Source: Halichondria panicea
Lineage: Eukaryota; Porifera; Demospongiae; Suberitida; Halichondriidae
NCBI RefSeq assembly: GCF_963675165.1
Contig: NC_087382.1
Span: 6,806,315-6,870,314, forward strand
DNA length: 64,000 bases
Reading direction: 5' to 3'
A program made the position numbers and the translations under genes. Position 1 is the stretch's first letter. Every line of letters begins with the position of its first letter. The notes under the pieces are model-generated. The model was not told the DNA's origin, made no database searches, and was given only the letters and a program-made list of their open reading frames with translations. This document shows positions 47,381-59,130 of this stretch, piece after piece.

Positions 47381-50300
47381 TTAGCACATTCCAAAACCTC
47401 CATGGTTTAGTATTCCATACTCCATGTTTTCTTTAAACCGGAGTTCATCATCATGAAACTTGGTTGGCAATGTTAATTGCAATGCACATGTTGAGGCCAA
47501 GGGATAGTTTGAAGTGGAGCTGAAGTGAATACTCACAGGGTTTCGACTATCAAAGCCCAAAACAGGTGGGTAGTCACTGCCAGTGAAGAAGTTTAGAACC
47601 TGACCTAGGCTCAACCCTGACTCGCTGCCTCCATCTGCATAAATCGGGGGGAAGCCGTTTAGTGTAGCATGATTTTTAATCTAATTACCTATTACCTTGT
47701 ATGTTATGCAACATATCCAAAAAAAGCATATACGACGCTTTCTCTTTGACTAATTCAGAAGTTCCAGATTCTGAAAAATGCACGTCACCTATCAGAGACC
47801 TAATCATATCTGAACAAAATAAAATGGAGGTAACAAACAAATTAAGAGGGATGCCAACCTACTTGCTGAAAGAGGTGGTTGCATTCCTTCAACAAAGAAT
47901 GGTTTTAGAATCTCACTGTACTTGGACATGGCCTCCCTCATCCCTAGAATGTTGAGCCCAGCTCGCAACTGGTCCAGAACTGCTTTGTTTCGGTACACAA
48001 CGAAGTGGAGCAATAGTGCTTTTACAAGCCCAGGTTTCTCTGACATGGTGATGGAAGCAATGGGTTTGGTGTACCCAGCTTCAAGTGCAGTGTCGATATC
48101 ACTCTGACAAGTCTGTCTAAGGCTTTCATTACATTCAGCTGCCTCGATCTTAAAAAGAAATCATGCAGTTATACATTATTTTTTAATAATGATAAGGTGT
48201 TCACCTGAGAGATATATTCCTTGACTTCGTAAGCCGGAACATCCTCCACACTGACATTCACCGATTCTGCACTCACGCCACATAAGTACTCGTATATCGG
48301 AGGTGCAATGAATGGAACACCACTGCTGCCTTGGAGTAACCCCATAGCAATCAAATTGCCAACATGTTCAAATTTCTTGTTCTAGAATAGCATAATTATA
48401 ATGGAGGCAAATCTATACATAAGAATAGTGAACCTGCAGTGCAACAACATCATGCCTTGGCACCAGGCGATCTCCAACCCCCTCAAACAAAGATGACTTC
48501 ACTTGCTTAAACAGGAGACACCAAAACTCCCGTTTTAAACCACCCCCATCTTCACCTGCCTCCCCAAGAAACTCCACCTATATTACAGTAACACATGCAA
48601 TCAATTATAGTGGCCAATGTAAAGTACCTTCTTACAATGATAGTGTGGTCGATTGGAAAAGAACCACGCCTAACGGTGCGTAAAGCATCGTCGAGAACAT
48701 TTTCCCGTCTCACAGTTACAGTCACTTCTTCACCTGTCACATACTTGGAGAGAGACTTCAGAAGGTCTGCTATTGTTGCAATTGATTCAGAACTGAATAG
48801 GGCATTCATTTAATCTCAACTACAACCAACTTGCGTAAATTACCTGTTGTTCTTAGAGAGAGAAATTGCACGGTCTATCATCTCTTGCTCGGTTTGTTCA
48901 ACCTGTAGTAAAAGATATCATCAAAAATCTAGTAAATGTATACACTTCCCACTTACATCATTGTCAGACTCAGAAGAAATTGAAATAAGGGGCTCTGATG
49001 TTGGCTTCTTCGGTGGGGGGGAAGTGTCATCACTATCCCAATGAAGTTCTCGTTTCAAGCTGTAAAGCAATTAATGACATTGTTAAATCATCATTAATTT
49101 TTGTAAAGTATCAACCTCAAAGGAGGCCTTCTTGGTGGAACAGGGTCTTCAAAGTCGTCTGAATCACTGTCTGATTCGAGTCCACGGCTCAGACTAATTA
49201 CAGTATAATTATACATAATTATAATTGATTAATGGCAAGTACCTTGACTTCTTCCACTTGCAAATGTTAACGTGAGCACGTAGGTCAACCACTGGCACTT
49301 TAATGTCACAGTGTAAACACTTCTCCTTTAGCTATTAGAGATAGATAATTATACATGTAGCCAACTAGCTGAAGGTGCATGTTCTGTATTTTACCTCATT
49401 AGAGTTTCCTGCTATAGGATTGACATCTAAGCTTTTTTGAATGGGTCGGATGAATACCCGGCCATTGCCAATGACGCTCTTTAGTACCTTGGGAGATGCT
49501 GCAATTACTGGTGAAATTAATTCCAGATCTTTAGTATTTGGAACACATCGAAGCAGCTCGAACCCTCCACACCCATTCAACTTGGAGAATGATGAGATTA
49601 TGATTTCGTTGAAGTCCTTTGCAGAGCATTCTATGTCTGGGATTACTGTCTTTTTTTCTCCTAACCCAGCACTGACAAGCACATTTCGGTCATACACACT
49701 GCAGGGTACTTTTTTTGCTTCTGTACTGCTGAGACAGACTAACTTCACAGTCCAACTCTTGTGTTTCGTTGAACTCTTTCTCTCATATGGGGCAAAGTTT
49801 GCCTTCTGCTCGGATGTTCCCCCTTGGAGTCGTTCCTTCTTGGAGTCGTTCCCTAACGGAACGAAGGGCTTCTACGGCTCTGCTGCATGACCCACTGGCA
49901 CCATGCCTCACACCTAATGGATCATTATTAGTAAGATTGTGTATGCACTAATTATATAGCACCACTCTCAATTTATTCTACTCTTGATTATACCAAAATT
50001 TATTTGTCCAATGGCCATACCGTATAAGCTCTTTTTATGGCGCCACATTAAAATAATTACGCTGGTAAAGGTGGCTCTATTATGAGGTTGGAAAATTAGT
50101 TTCGAGTCTTTAGAAGAGCGCCTTCTAATTGGAGGTAAAAAAACAGCTTTGCAAATGGACTGTGCATGTGCATGGCACCTGCAGCAGTTTTCTTGTTCTT
50201 CCAACAGGCCTGTGCGTACGTTGCACACGTTAAAGAGGCACTGTGTGGCCCAAATGTGGAAGGAAGAATTCTGTGATTGGCTTGCTCATTTTACCTCTAT

Positions 50301-50724
50301 TTACCAATGCACCGTCAAAAAATAATTACTCACACGTGGTGGAGCTCCATTAGGAGTTTCAAAAATTACTTTGGAGGCTTCATGGCGCATCTTTAGAGGG
50401 GCGCTTTAAAAAATGCTTATATGGTATTAATGTGATACTTATTTTCACACAATCACACATCACTCTAGCTCAATAAAGATGTGCCTTATAATTAGCACCA
50501 TGTTAGCACGTACGTACTTATAGCTTAGTATAGTACAGAGTACAAAAGATCTACAGAGAACTCCATAAACTCAAGCTAGCTAGCTGCACTTAACACTTAC
50601 CATGCTGTGAAGGCGTTGACAATGAAGTGGATGTACTGGGTGTAGTGCTCTCAGCCGAGCTCTCAGCCGAGCTCTCAGCAATAGATGCGAGAAGCTTAAT
50701 AGCCTGCTTGACCTTGTCCTCCAT
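47381..50724 (-). CDS. HECT-type E3 ubiquitin ligase carried by the transposon
   Basis: Twelve exons on minus: 50724-50601, 49852-49395, 49331-49243, 49193-49116, 49059-48957, 48902-48844, 48792-48636, 48577-48434, 48381-48205, 48148-47859, 47799-47696, 47634-47381. All introns are GT-AG; the sum is 2,037 nt, 678 residues, no break. The exon 1/2 acceptor is the least certain. Features: a Ser/Thr-rich start with a 12-bp in-frame duplication; a SWTVKLVCLSS... domain; a C2HC-type finger (KCLHCDIKVPVVDLRAHVNIC); an acidic linker; a ubiquitin-interacting-type motif (EQEMIDRAISLS); a HECT N-lobe (VEFLGEAGEDGGGLKREFW); and a C-lobe with PLASTCALQLTLP, including the thioester Cys. It probably transfers ubiquitin. 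The target and the benefit to the transposon are unknown. Confidence 0.88.
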
Positions 50725-50805
50725 ATTACTTGCTACACAACACGTGGTCATTTGCTAACACGCATGCGCCAGTAATAATCACCCCAGCGCCACCGCAGCA
50801 AAAAT

Positions 50806-51064
50806 GTATGGCCGCGCCCACTTTTGGATCGATTATTATGTACTAACGATCTTGGCCTATCCATCGTCGATATTTTTCGATCATCAAATATGTATGACCG
50901 CGCCCACTTTTGGATCGATTATGTACTAACGATCTTGGCCTATCCATTGTCGATATTTTTCGATCATCAAAAATGTATGACCGCGCCCACTTTTGGATCG
51001 ATTTATGTACTCACGATCTTGGCCTATCAATTGTCGATATTTTTGTCCACTTTGGCGCTCCATA
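50806..51064 (-). repeat. Right terminal region with three subrepeats
   Basis: Three roughly 85-bp units, each with 'gcgcccacttttggatcgat' and 'acgatcttggcctatc', ending in the terminal inverted repeat. One unit more than the left end. Confidence 0.9.
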
Positions 51065-51070
51065 ATTACT

Positions 51071-51709
51071 TGGGTAATGCACCTGAAGTACGTGAAGCGT
51101 GCCATTATAGGTTACCCATTAAATTTTTAAGGAGGGTGGTCAATATTAAGATTTGATGACTGTAGGGTACATGTACATGCGCTTTGCTAAGCTTACAATT
51201 AATAAACTGGAATTTGGTTGCCACATACACTGTACTTTAACAATAATATTTTTTAACAATTGGGATCTGAGTTGGCCTGAATGTGCCATTCACGGTGTAG
51301 TGAGTAATGATGGACTCTTTGCACTCTTTCAAGATGGTCGTATTATACGGTGGTCTGGACAGCTGTGCCATGCGTCCAGCACAAGTCTGTCATCCACTCC
51401 ACTTCACGTGACTGTCATCGCATCTTTATATACCTTCCAGCTTTATATACCTTCCAGAGCGTTGTATGTACTCACTGTGTGTCTCTGGTAGTAGTGTAAG
51501 TATAGTATAGAGTGAAATTTCATAGATCGTTCACCGAGCCCCACCTTCTCCCTGATGTCAATTGAAGTGGGTCACTGTCCAACGATGATGGGTGATGATG
51601 GACTGTCCGGGTACCATACTGCTCTTTGCAGTTCTAAAGAGATACCGAGATACCTGGTGACAATAGGGCTGATGGTTATACAAGGTAATGGATTTCTATT
51701 AATGGATTT
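51071..51709. other. No recognised feature (possible 5' part of the CACTA relic)
   Basis: Short open frames without motifs. An exact 17-bp duplication lies at 51421-51456. Confidence 0.3.
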
Positions 51710-52400
51710 CTATGCCAACAGGGACTACCGATCAAACCGTACGAGGTGCGTGTGACATACCCGAGACTTGGGTTTCTTGGACATAATGGAAATTTAGCAT
51801 GTTCAAAATGTCAGAAGGTCTTCCCAGGTGAGATAGTATAAAAAGACAAAGGTAAAGTAGAAAGTGTGTATGGCTGCAGGTACTCTGCTCTACTTGATTT
51901 GCCTTACTTCAATGCCCCTCGAATGTTGTCAATCGACCCCATGCACAATGGATATGTATTTGTATCGATCAGAACTTTATTGCTAAAAACCAGAGCATTA
52001 GTGATAGCATTAGTGATAGCATTAGTGTTCCATCGGACATAACAGCATCTGGTTTCTCAGGCTTTAAAGCTGATCAAATTTAAACCATCTAGAATGCTGG
52101 CGGCACTTCGTCTTGGCGTGTCTGTCGCATCCTTAGCATTATCTATCACAGATGTTAGCATTGCAGATGCCTTACTCATCCGCTTCTGTAAGAAGGTGGA
52201 ACATCTGTATGGCAAAAACTCACCTGCATGGTCATTTTTTGAAGGACAGACCAGTTTTGGCTTTTCTCGTTTGAGTGTTACATACACTGCCTTCAAACAG
52301 CAAATCAATCGAGCCGGAACTCATGAATCCCGCAACTCATGAATCGTTTTCTTGCAGACAATAATATTGTGCTGAATAGTATAAAAAAGAGTTGGCTTCT
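51710..52400 (+). pseudogene. CACTA/EnSpm (Tnp2-type) transposase fragment
   Basis: Blocks: PRLGFLGHNGNLACSKCQKVF up to about 51829, a likely 47-bp intron, then YSALLDLPYFNAPRMLSIDP with the typical Asp-Pro-Met-His-Asn end (from 51877). Next are a SVPSDI piece and SGFSGFKADQ (about 52020-52080), ADALLIRFCKKVEHLYGKN (52170-52220), and IEPELMN/RFLADNN. These are the Tnp2 hallmarks, in order. Lesions include a 13-bp triple repeat near 52000 and a stop at about 52081. No terminal repeats were identified. Confidence 0.8.
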
Positions 52401-52919
52401 ATAGTGGTAATCAAAGAGAGTGACACACTAACTCCAGATGTGTTTAAACTACCTTTGAGATATAAGAAGGGTGTGTTAGATTCTGATTGTAGAAACACTA
52501 CAAACATAAACCTTCAACGACTCTGTTTACAAAAAAAGGTTTTCGATTCAATTGGAACTAAAAGTAGTAGCGTACACTATGTGATTTATGGTAAGCCTCC
52601 AACCTCACTTCCTGTTGACCATCATCCTTTGTCCAATCATCGTAGTCCATCACTATCTGAAAATCTATTGATAATACTCCAGATCTTTGTAACAGACTTT
52701 TTGCATATGTTTCGTGGTTGTTTCCACATCCAGAAAGACATGCCTATAGAAAACCTGCTGAATTATGGTGCAATCAACTATACAAATCTTTCGGGTCACA
52801 TTCGTTCATTCCACTTAACTTATCCCTTATTGTTCCTCTTGAATAGAGCACCAACTGCAAAAGAACAATTATCACTAGACTTGCAATTATCACTAGACTT
52901 ATGCGTGCGTGTTGTTTAA
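52392..52919 (+). other. 175-codon open frame downstream of the CACTA relic
   Basis: The frame has no ATG at its beginning and no recognised domain. Position and strand suggest it is the C-terminal part of the same CACTA gene or a companion open frame. A 17-bp tandem duplication is present at 52866-52900. Confidence 0.4.
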
Positions 52920-53369
52920 CCCTTTCTACATTTGCAGCATGCTTATGAAATTTGGGTCGTAGAAGTGGTGTTCCTTTCACAGGCTAATCACCTGCGTGGC
53001 AGTCTTGGGGGACGCTTCTTTTTAGATGGCTTGTCAAAAGAAACACGTTTTATTAGTTATAGTTACCATAGTTTGTGTTAGGAATGTTTATTAGTAATTA
53101 TCTCTGTTGAGTTTCCTGGAGCAGAGCCTCCCTTAGTAGTCTTTTGCTCTGTGCACTATACCATGCAATGCGTTTTGTCAGTGTGTCTTTCTGTGATCTC
53201 TATTGTTACCTGAAACTCTGTCAAATTCAACGCATCAGATCTCTTGCCAATAGGTTATGGGCCCAGGCAATCAGTAAGAGCAACGAAGACTAACTATTAA
53301 ATGAACATACGATCTACTAGCAAGTCTACTCTACAAAAGTCGTCTTTTAGTGAGGATTGAACGATTGAT
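52920..53369. other. No recognised feature
   Basis: Sequence between the CACTA and copia relics. No LTR was recognised. Confidence 0.3.
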
Positions 53370-54995
53370 CCAATGGCGAACTTTAAAACTGCATTAATTC
53401 CATTTACCTGGAGGGTACAATGTCGAATGGCCCTTGTCAAGGACAGCCTTTGGAGCATAGTCAGGGGGACGGAAGCCGCACCAGGTGGAGATGGAGAACC
53501 ACAGAAAGTTCCTGGCACCAAGCACTCGCAGTGATCGTGCTTGCAGTTGAGCCCTGAGGATCCACAAGCTGTGTGGACGAAGCTGGAGACATGGGCAAAT
53601 AAGAAGAAAGCTCTATGCACTTCAACTCAAGGAAGGTGGATCTGTCAATGACCACATCAAAACGATGAGTGAACTGTTTGCAGCACTCGCAGTGCATCTG
53701 CTCGCTAGCTTGGCACAGTCAGAGAGCGTGCCTAAATGGGAACTAGTAACCGAGAGACTACTGCATGAAGAATCAAAGTTCCAAGAAAAGGCTCCAAAAC
53801 GTACGGATAGCGACGGACGGAAGGCACTCACAGCAAGTAGCCAGAGAAATCTCAGGAGGCCCAAAAGCTCTGCAGGAAGTTCCTAGCGACTCAGAGTCAA
53901 AAGAAACAAGCAGCCAGCCTAGCTGAGACGCACTCAGATGAAGAAGCTCCTCCTTGCACTTAATGCTTCATCAACGAAAGGCGCCTGGATTGTTGACTCA
54001 GGGGCAACAAGTCATATGTGCAACGATGAACTCTCGTTTACGGAGCTGAAGCTACTGCAAACTCCACAAGTAGTGACACTAGGCGATGGGCGCTCTCTCG
54101 AAGGAAGGCATAGTGATACGGCATAGTGATACTGGAGACGCTACTGCCGGATGGACGCACAAAAAAATGCAAGTTGAACAATGTTCTTTTGGTACCCAAA
54201 CTCTCATACAGCCTGTTGAGCGTATCCAAAGCCTCTAGTAAAGGAAAGACAACAAGATTCGACAAGAAGGGCTGTGAAATTCTGAACGAGAAGAAGGAAG
54301 TAATTGCTTTTGCCACACGCGTTGGCAATCTCTACCACCTGGAACACTGTGCTGTGGCACAGACGATATGGACATCTCGAACGGATTGCAAAGGAGAAAC
54401 TTGTCAAACAGATGATGCGGCTAACAAGATCGGTTTTTGCGAGACTTGTGTTGGTGGAAAGCATCATTGTAGCCCATGTACCTCTCAGACGACAGAACTT
54501 GTGCACTCGGACGTGTGTGGGAATATACAAGAAAAGTCCCTAGGAGGAGCTGAATATTTTCTCACCTTCACTGATGACAAAACAAGATACACGTGTCGCA
54601 ATTGGCAATTGGAAAGCACTTGTAGAGAAACAAAGCAAACGAAAGCTAAAAACTCTAAGAACTGATAAATACACTTCAAACGAATTCAAAAAATTCTACA
54701 CGAAAGAACAATCCCTAAAACGCCAGAACAAAATGGAGTGGCCTCTCAATAGGACATTGGTTGAGTCAGCAAGATCTATGCTTTTAGATCTCCAAAGCTG
54801 CTACTTACCTGAAGAATCGTTGCCCTACAAAAGCAGTACAAGGGAAAACATCGTACGAGGCATGGAACGGAGAAAAGCCGAAGGTATGCAACCTTCGAGT
54901 GACGCCCATATTCCCAAAGATGAACGGGGCAAGTTTGACACGACTTGTGTGTCTGTGCTCCAGGGGGTCAGTGTGAAGTGCAAGTACAGTCATGT
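53370..54995 (+). pseudogene. Ty1/copia retrotransposon relic (gag, protease, integrase)
   Basis: A gag piece (VQCRMALVKDSLWSIVRGTE, then WELVTERLLHEESKFQEK) is followed by a protease block WIVDSGATSHMC with the catalytic DSG, and LNNVLLVPKLSYSLLSVSKA. The GAG-pre-integrase region (WHRRYGHLERIAKEKL) precedes the integrase start (HSDVCGNI.EKSLGGAEYF). Pieces of the late integrase region (NRTLVESARSMLL) and a block ending in DERGKFD follow. Reverse transcriptase is absent. Frames shift repeatedly; one shift coincides with a 13-bp duplication at about 54107-54132. No LTRs seen. Confidence 0.88.
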
Positions 54996-55734
54996 TTTCG
55001 TGATTTCGTGGATTTGCAAACTTTGTTCTAAAGTTATGCAGCCTTTTCAGTGCGTAGCAAAACTAGCTATTGGTACTATTGGTAGCTGTAAGAAAGGCTC
55101 TGCTGATCATAATAATAATTGACTTGAAACGTTTGGCATTGGGCAACAATCATGGTCGATCATTACCCATGGTCGATCATTGGTCCTACTCTTTGTAATT
55201 ATTAGCTCCACCCTATTCTTAATGGAGTGGACCATGGAGTGGACCATGATACCGAGATTGACGAGTGACCGTGTTCGAACACTTCAGAACACTTCAGAGC
55301 ATGATTGATGCCTGCGGCCATACAAATGGTGATAGCGCCAAGAACAGTTCACGAGTGCCAAGGAATTACATTTTGCTGGATAAAATAGATTATATCATAT
55401 CACGGCCGTTAATCGGATCGAGGCTCTACATACAACTGATCTATGGTAAGCGCCAAACTGGAATTATATTGTGTGCCACTGGAAAATCTTAATTAATTTT
55501 TGATTGCATAGTGTAATGCATATACTATTCAGTTTTAACTCTGTATAGGTTGGTCTGGTATACGGTCGAAAAACTATGACTGGCTTCTCAGGGTATTAGA
55601 GTTTGTCAGGTTAGGGTGGGTAAAGCACTGAAAGAGCACTGACACTGAAAGAGCACTGACACTGAAAAGTGCAAAGTTGTTGAATCCTCTTCCATACACT
55701 TCCATACACAGCCGATTATTTTGGACGTAAACTT
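54996..55734. other. Unclassified repeat at 54985-55250, otherwise nothing
   Basis: Shares blocks with 36900-37080. 55620-55665 has a 17-bp unit repeated more than twice. Confidence 0.4.
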
Positions 55735-56232
55735 CTCTGCGCACTTAAGGCCCGGGTCAAGAATACCAAAATTTAACCACAATGTTCATACTGTTTTGCA
55801 ACATACTATTTATGCTACATCAAGAGGATTCAACATGAAGTTCAATGTAATTAGCTCCATAAATGGTGATGACGTCATGGCACTTTTAGTACACTTTTAG
55901 TAAGAAAACTGCTCATGAAGACAAGCTTCAAAAAAACAAGGCTAGATGAACAACTCATTGCTAGGTACTAGTATCATAAATGGGAAGAGTAGCAGTTACT
56001 GAGATACACAACCAGCCAGTATAGCTAAGACACATATTGACTTCCCACTTGGGAAACATAATCATGACAACATACTCTATCTTTTGAGGGCTACTCTTAA
56101 GCCAGCCGCTTTTGCATGTTGCTAAAGATATTGTTAATAGTTCCAGCAGCTAGCTAGGCAAACACATTGACTCACATGCACTGATAAAGATTATGACATA
56201 ATCTACACAATCGAACAAGGCCCAGGCCTTCA
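55735..56232 (+). mobile_element. Mutator-like MITE, shortened copy
   Basis: The left end CTCTGCGCACTTAAGGCCCG is intact at 55735. The interior follows 7130-7810 with deletions. The right end is only partly kept (ggcccaggcctt). Confidence 0.85.
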
Positions 56233-57673
56233 GTGCATGGAGTTCACATCGATGGCAATGAAAAATTGGTGATGTGTGCCATTGATGGTTGACAGCAACA
56301 TGCACATGCACACATCCTTCAGGAGCATTCGCTAGCACTCTTTGTTCACAAAGAGTCGGGGATCGGAGAGCTCTGACAGAATCAAGGTCGATGACTATTT
56401 GGACCCACTGCCATCCGTTACAATCTGCCTAGGGGGGAAGGCCGAAAAAACGACCCGATCATCAGCCGCTTCGCTGTCAACAAGAAACTCCGCACACGAT
56501 TTTTGACTGCCCAGTTTGCAAGATCGTCGAAGCGCAGCATGCGCAACTCTCACAGGTAAAAATGTAGCCTCTAACACTGGTAAAGGGGTAAAGGTTAGGG
56601 TGTCTAGTGGAACAGGCAGTCAACGCACTCACCTGCCGCACTCACCTGCAGATGAGCGACGAGGTGACAAAGGAAGAAACTTATTGAGAAACTTATTGAG
56701 AAACTCAAACAGACAGTAGGAGTAAGTATATAATTACCCTAGCAATTTTAAAAATCGCCAATTCTCTTGCAGGGGTCTGGAACCCATGTGCTACACGCCA
56801 AGTCGAGCATGCTCTGTTTCAACGAATACTGAGAGACGGTACATTACAAGACAGTGTATACTTTTAGTGAATTAAATTTTATTTAGAGTGCACCGACTAA
56901 CCTGGCAGATGCCGAGCTATGGATCAGCTATGGATCAGGGACAAGATGACATTTCAGATATGCAACGTTGATCACCCTCAAGATAGACGAATTGTCATAC
57001 TCTGTATTCCTATGCAACATGTTTGGGCTGTCATGTGCTTCAGGTAAAAGCAATTACATGAAATTCGGCATTGCTGCCAATAGACAGCATCCATCGCAGA
57101 TTTATTGCAGCCGGAGGGAATGGCCGAAGGAAGTGCTGAACCGAAGTTAATTGGTATATATGTCTGATATGTTGTCTGAACGAGCAAACAAGTTGGTATT
57201 CCAACGGTTTGTTGTCTAAAATTGTCTAAAATTGTGAATCACATACCTATTGATTAATATGCCCCCCCCCCCTGGGGAGCACATGGGGGAACGCTTCCAC
57301 ATGAATTGGAGGAAGAAGGAAGAAGGAAGATAGATGAGTGTTCAATTAAAATTAAAGGCAGCTCGTCTGGGGGGAAATGAGATTGAAAGGCCAACATCCT
57401 AGACTTGGGAAGATATTCTGTTGTAGGTAGCCCTAAGTAACTGAGAGTACTACAAGAGAGTACTACAAGAGAGACAGTTTTTATTGTGATACGTGAGGTA
57501 AACTCCCCCGGTGGACATTCTTGTGGCCTTAATTGTTCTTTTCATTAAAGCTGATACATGAGGTAAAAGTCACTCTCCCCCCGGTGGACATTCTTGTGAT
57601 GTTAATTGTTCTTTTCATTACAGAGATATCTGGTAGCGGTGAGCACTTACTACTAGTTTCTTAGTGTTGTTTA
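56233..57673. other. Unassigned; possible relic exons
   Basis: 56400-56555 reads open and is followed by a donor-like 'caggtaaaa'. 56771-56840 and 56885-57045 are exon-like with AG and GT borders (KMTFQICNVDHPQDRRIVIL in one frame). No family was recognised. A poly-C run lies at about 57263. Confidence 0.3.
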
Positions 57674-57923
57674 CCGTATAGCGCGAAATTTTCGAGGCAC
57701 TTATATTTCGTGGATTGGCCTGTGGATTGGCCTGTGGATTGGCCTCTAAAAGCCATTTCGTTGCACAATGTTCGCGGAATGACTGCTTACCGGAAGCCAC
57801 ACCTTTAAATCTTGCACGTTATAGCAGGTAAAGAACGATTTTCGTGGACTTAATTTTCGTGTAGGATTGCTAACCCACGAAATCCACGAAAATTAAGCCC
57901 CTCGAAAATTTCGCGCTATACGG
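57674..57923. mobile_element. 250-bp MITE, TA-flanked
   Basis: The termini CCGTATAGCGCGAAATTTTC and the inverse are flanked by TA on both sides (57672-57673, 57924-57925), consistent with a Tc1/mariner-mobilised MITE. It contains a 13-bp unit repeated three times near 57711-57748. Confidence 0.88.
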
Positions 57924-58419
57924 TATATTCATAGTGATTTTCGACCTAATAAGAAGGAGCAACGAGTGGGAGCAAAAGGAAGAGTGGGTTACGAACAGTT
58001 TACTCCGACCATTACCCTGTAGTTCAATCCGCTTTTCTTGATGAAGATATTGTAGTGCAAGGGGAAAAATCGACGTTTGTCTTTGCTAAAAAAAAGTTCT
58101 GGCTCTGTAAAGATTGGAGTTTCCTACGTTATTGACTAAAAGCAACTCAGCACTCTTCCTCATTTTGGGCCACAGTGTCAGGTTATAATCAAGTCTAGAC
58201 TACTATTTCTCTAGAATGAGATGCCAGTGCTAAAGATGATAAGTGACATAGTGACATGCAATTGTTTATAATTTTAAATTTAAATTATAATTATAATTAT
58301 GTCCATTGTAAATCGTACATTATGTGCAGTTATTGGTATCATGTGACTCTGGGCATGGTGTAAGTTAATTTAAAATGTATCTGAGTGACTCTTTTCAGTC
58401 TCGTTCAGCAGAACCGATA
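57924..58419. other. No recognised feature
   Basis: AT-rich with a short palindromic 'aaatttaaatt' region near 58275. Confidence 0.3.
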
Positions 58420-58520
58420 AAAGCTTATTGGAGTTGACACTTCAGAAAGCAACTGACGCTCACAGAATAAGTTGGGGGAGGGAGGCTTTGGTGAAGTGTT
58501 TAAAGGATACCTAAAGGATA
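58420..58520 (+). pseudogene. Protein kinase fragment with glycine-rich loop
   Basis: One frame reads LELTLQKATDAHR and, after a one-base slip near 58465, NKLGEGGFGEVFKGYL. This is the Gly-rich nucleotide-binding loop preceded by a LQKAT-type segment, as in receptor-like and IRAK-type kinases. The catalytic Lys and everything after it are lost behind 9-bp and 15-bp duplications (58503-58560). Confidence 0.7.
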
Positions 58521-58919
58521 CCGTGTTCAGAGATAGTTTGTTCAGAGATAGTTTAAACAGTTTGGAAGTAGTGTGTTGCTAGTCAGCAACACAGCCTGGA
58601 ACCCGGGCATTTAGAATCCATATGATCTACAAGTTCAACTTGAAGCTGAAATTGTAGAAATTGTAGAAATTGTAAGGTATGGCATTGGTGCATGTGGTAT
58701 AAAATATTGCAATCGACATGTATTATTATGCAGATGCAGATGCAGATGCAGAGATGTAGACACAAGAATTCTGTGAAAGGCCTTTTATATGAATATATGT
58801 GACAGTGCCAATGAAAAGAGTGCCAATGAAAAGGCGGCAATAATGCGATTTCTCTTGACTTCGAATATTCGTGATCGTTTCCGTTCGTTGATTCTTCGTT
58901 GATTCAAAAAAAGTTTGCA

Positions 58920-59130
58920 ATATACCTTCGCGAAGTCTGTGGAAAAATTTTTGAAGTAACGGGAATAAGAGTGTCTACTTCAACGGTGTGCAAGGTAGAA
59001 GCTGACCAAAGCTGCACTTCAAAGATCACTTGAACATAGAGCAGCTAAGCTAATATGTTGCAGTATCCTCGAGATTTTTTTGTATGGGTGGATGAAACTG
59101 GAGCTGCGCAAGTTTGGGTATGCTGTTTGT
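58920..59130 (+). pseudogene. Tc1/mariner-type transposase fragment
   Basis: YLREVCGKIFEVTGIRVSTS then TVCKV (HTH part) is followed, after frame loss, by ANMLQYPRDFFVWVDETGA with the first catalytic Asp. It is a different copy and lineage from 30250-30560. Confidence 0.7.

Larger units (their letters stand above)
44073..51064. mobile_element. Complete DNA transposon with integrase and HECT genes
   Basis: The ends are TATGGAGCGCCAAAGTGGAC and its inverse. The flanking 'attact' is present at 44067-44072 and 51065-51070, a 6-bp target duplication. Inside lie two convergent, apparently intact spliced genes: an IS3-like DDE integrase-type transposase on plus (45517-47042) and a HECT ubiquitin ligase on minus (47381-50724). 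The terminal regions carry roughly 85-bp subrepeats, two on the left and three on the right. The transposase type fits the eukaryotic IS3-like group (IS3EU in repeat nomenclature, from memory). The 6,992-bp length and lack of frame lesions suggest a young, possibly active copy. Confidence 0.9.

Noticed and set aside
44073-51064. Maverick/Polinton identity, suggested by integrase and 6-bp target duplication
   Set aside because: No DNA polymerase B, ATPase, capsid or protease gene; only about 7 kb; the ends do not fit.
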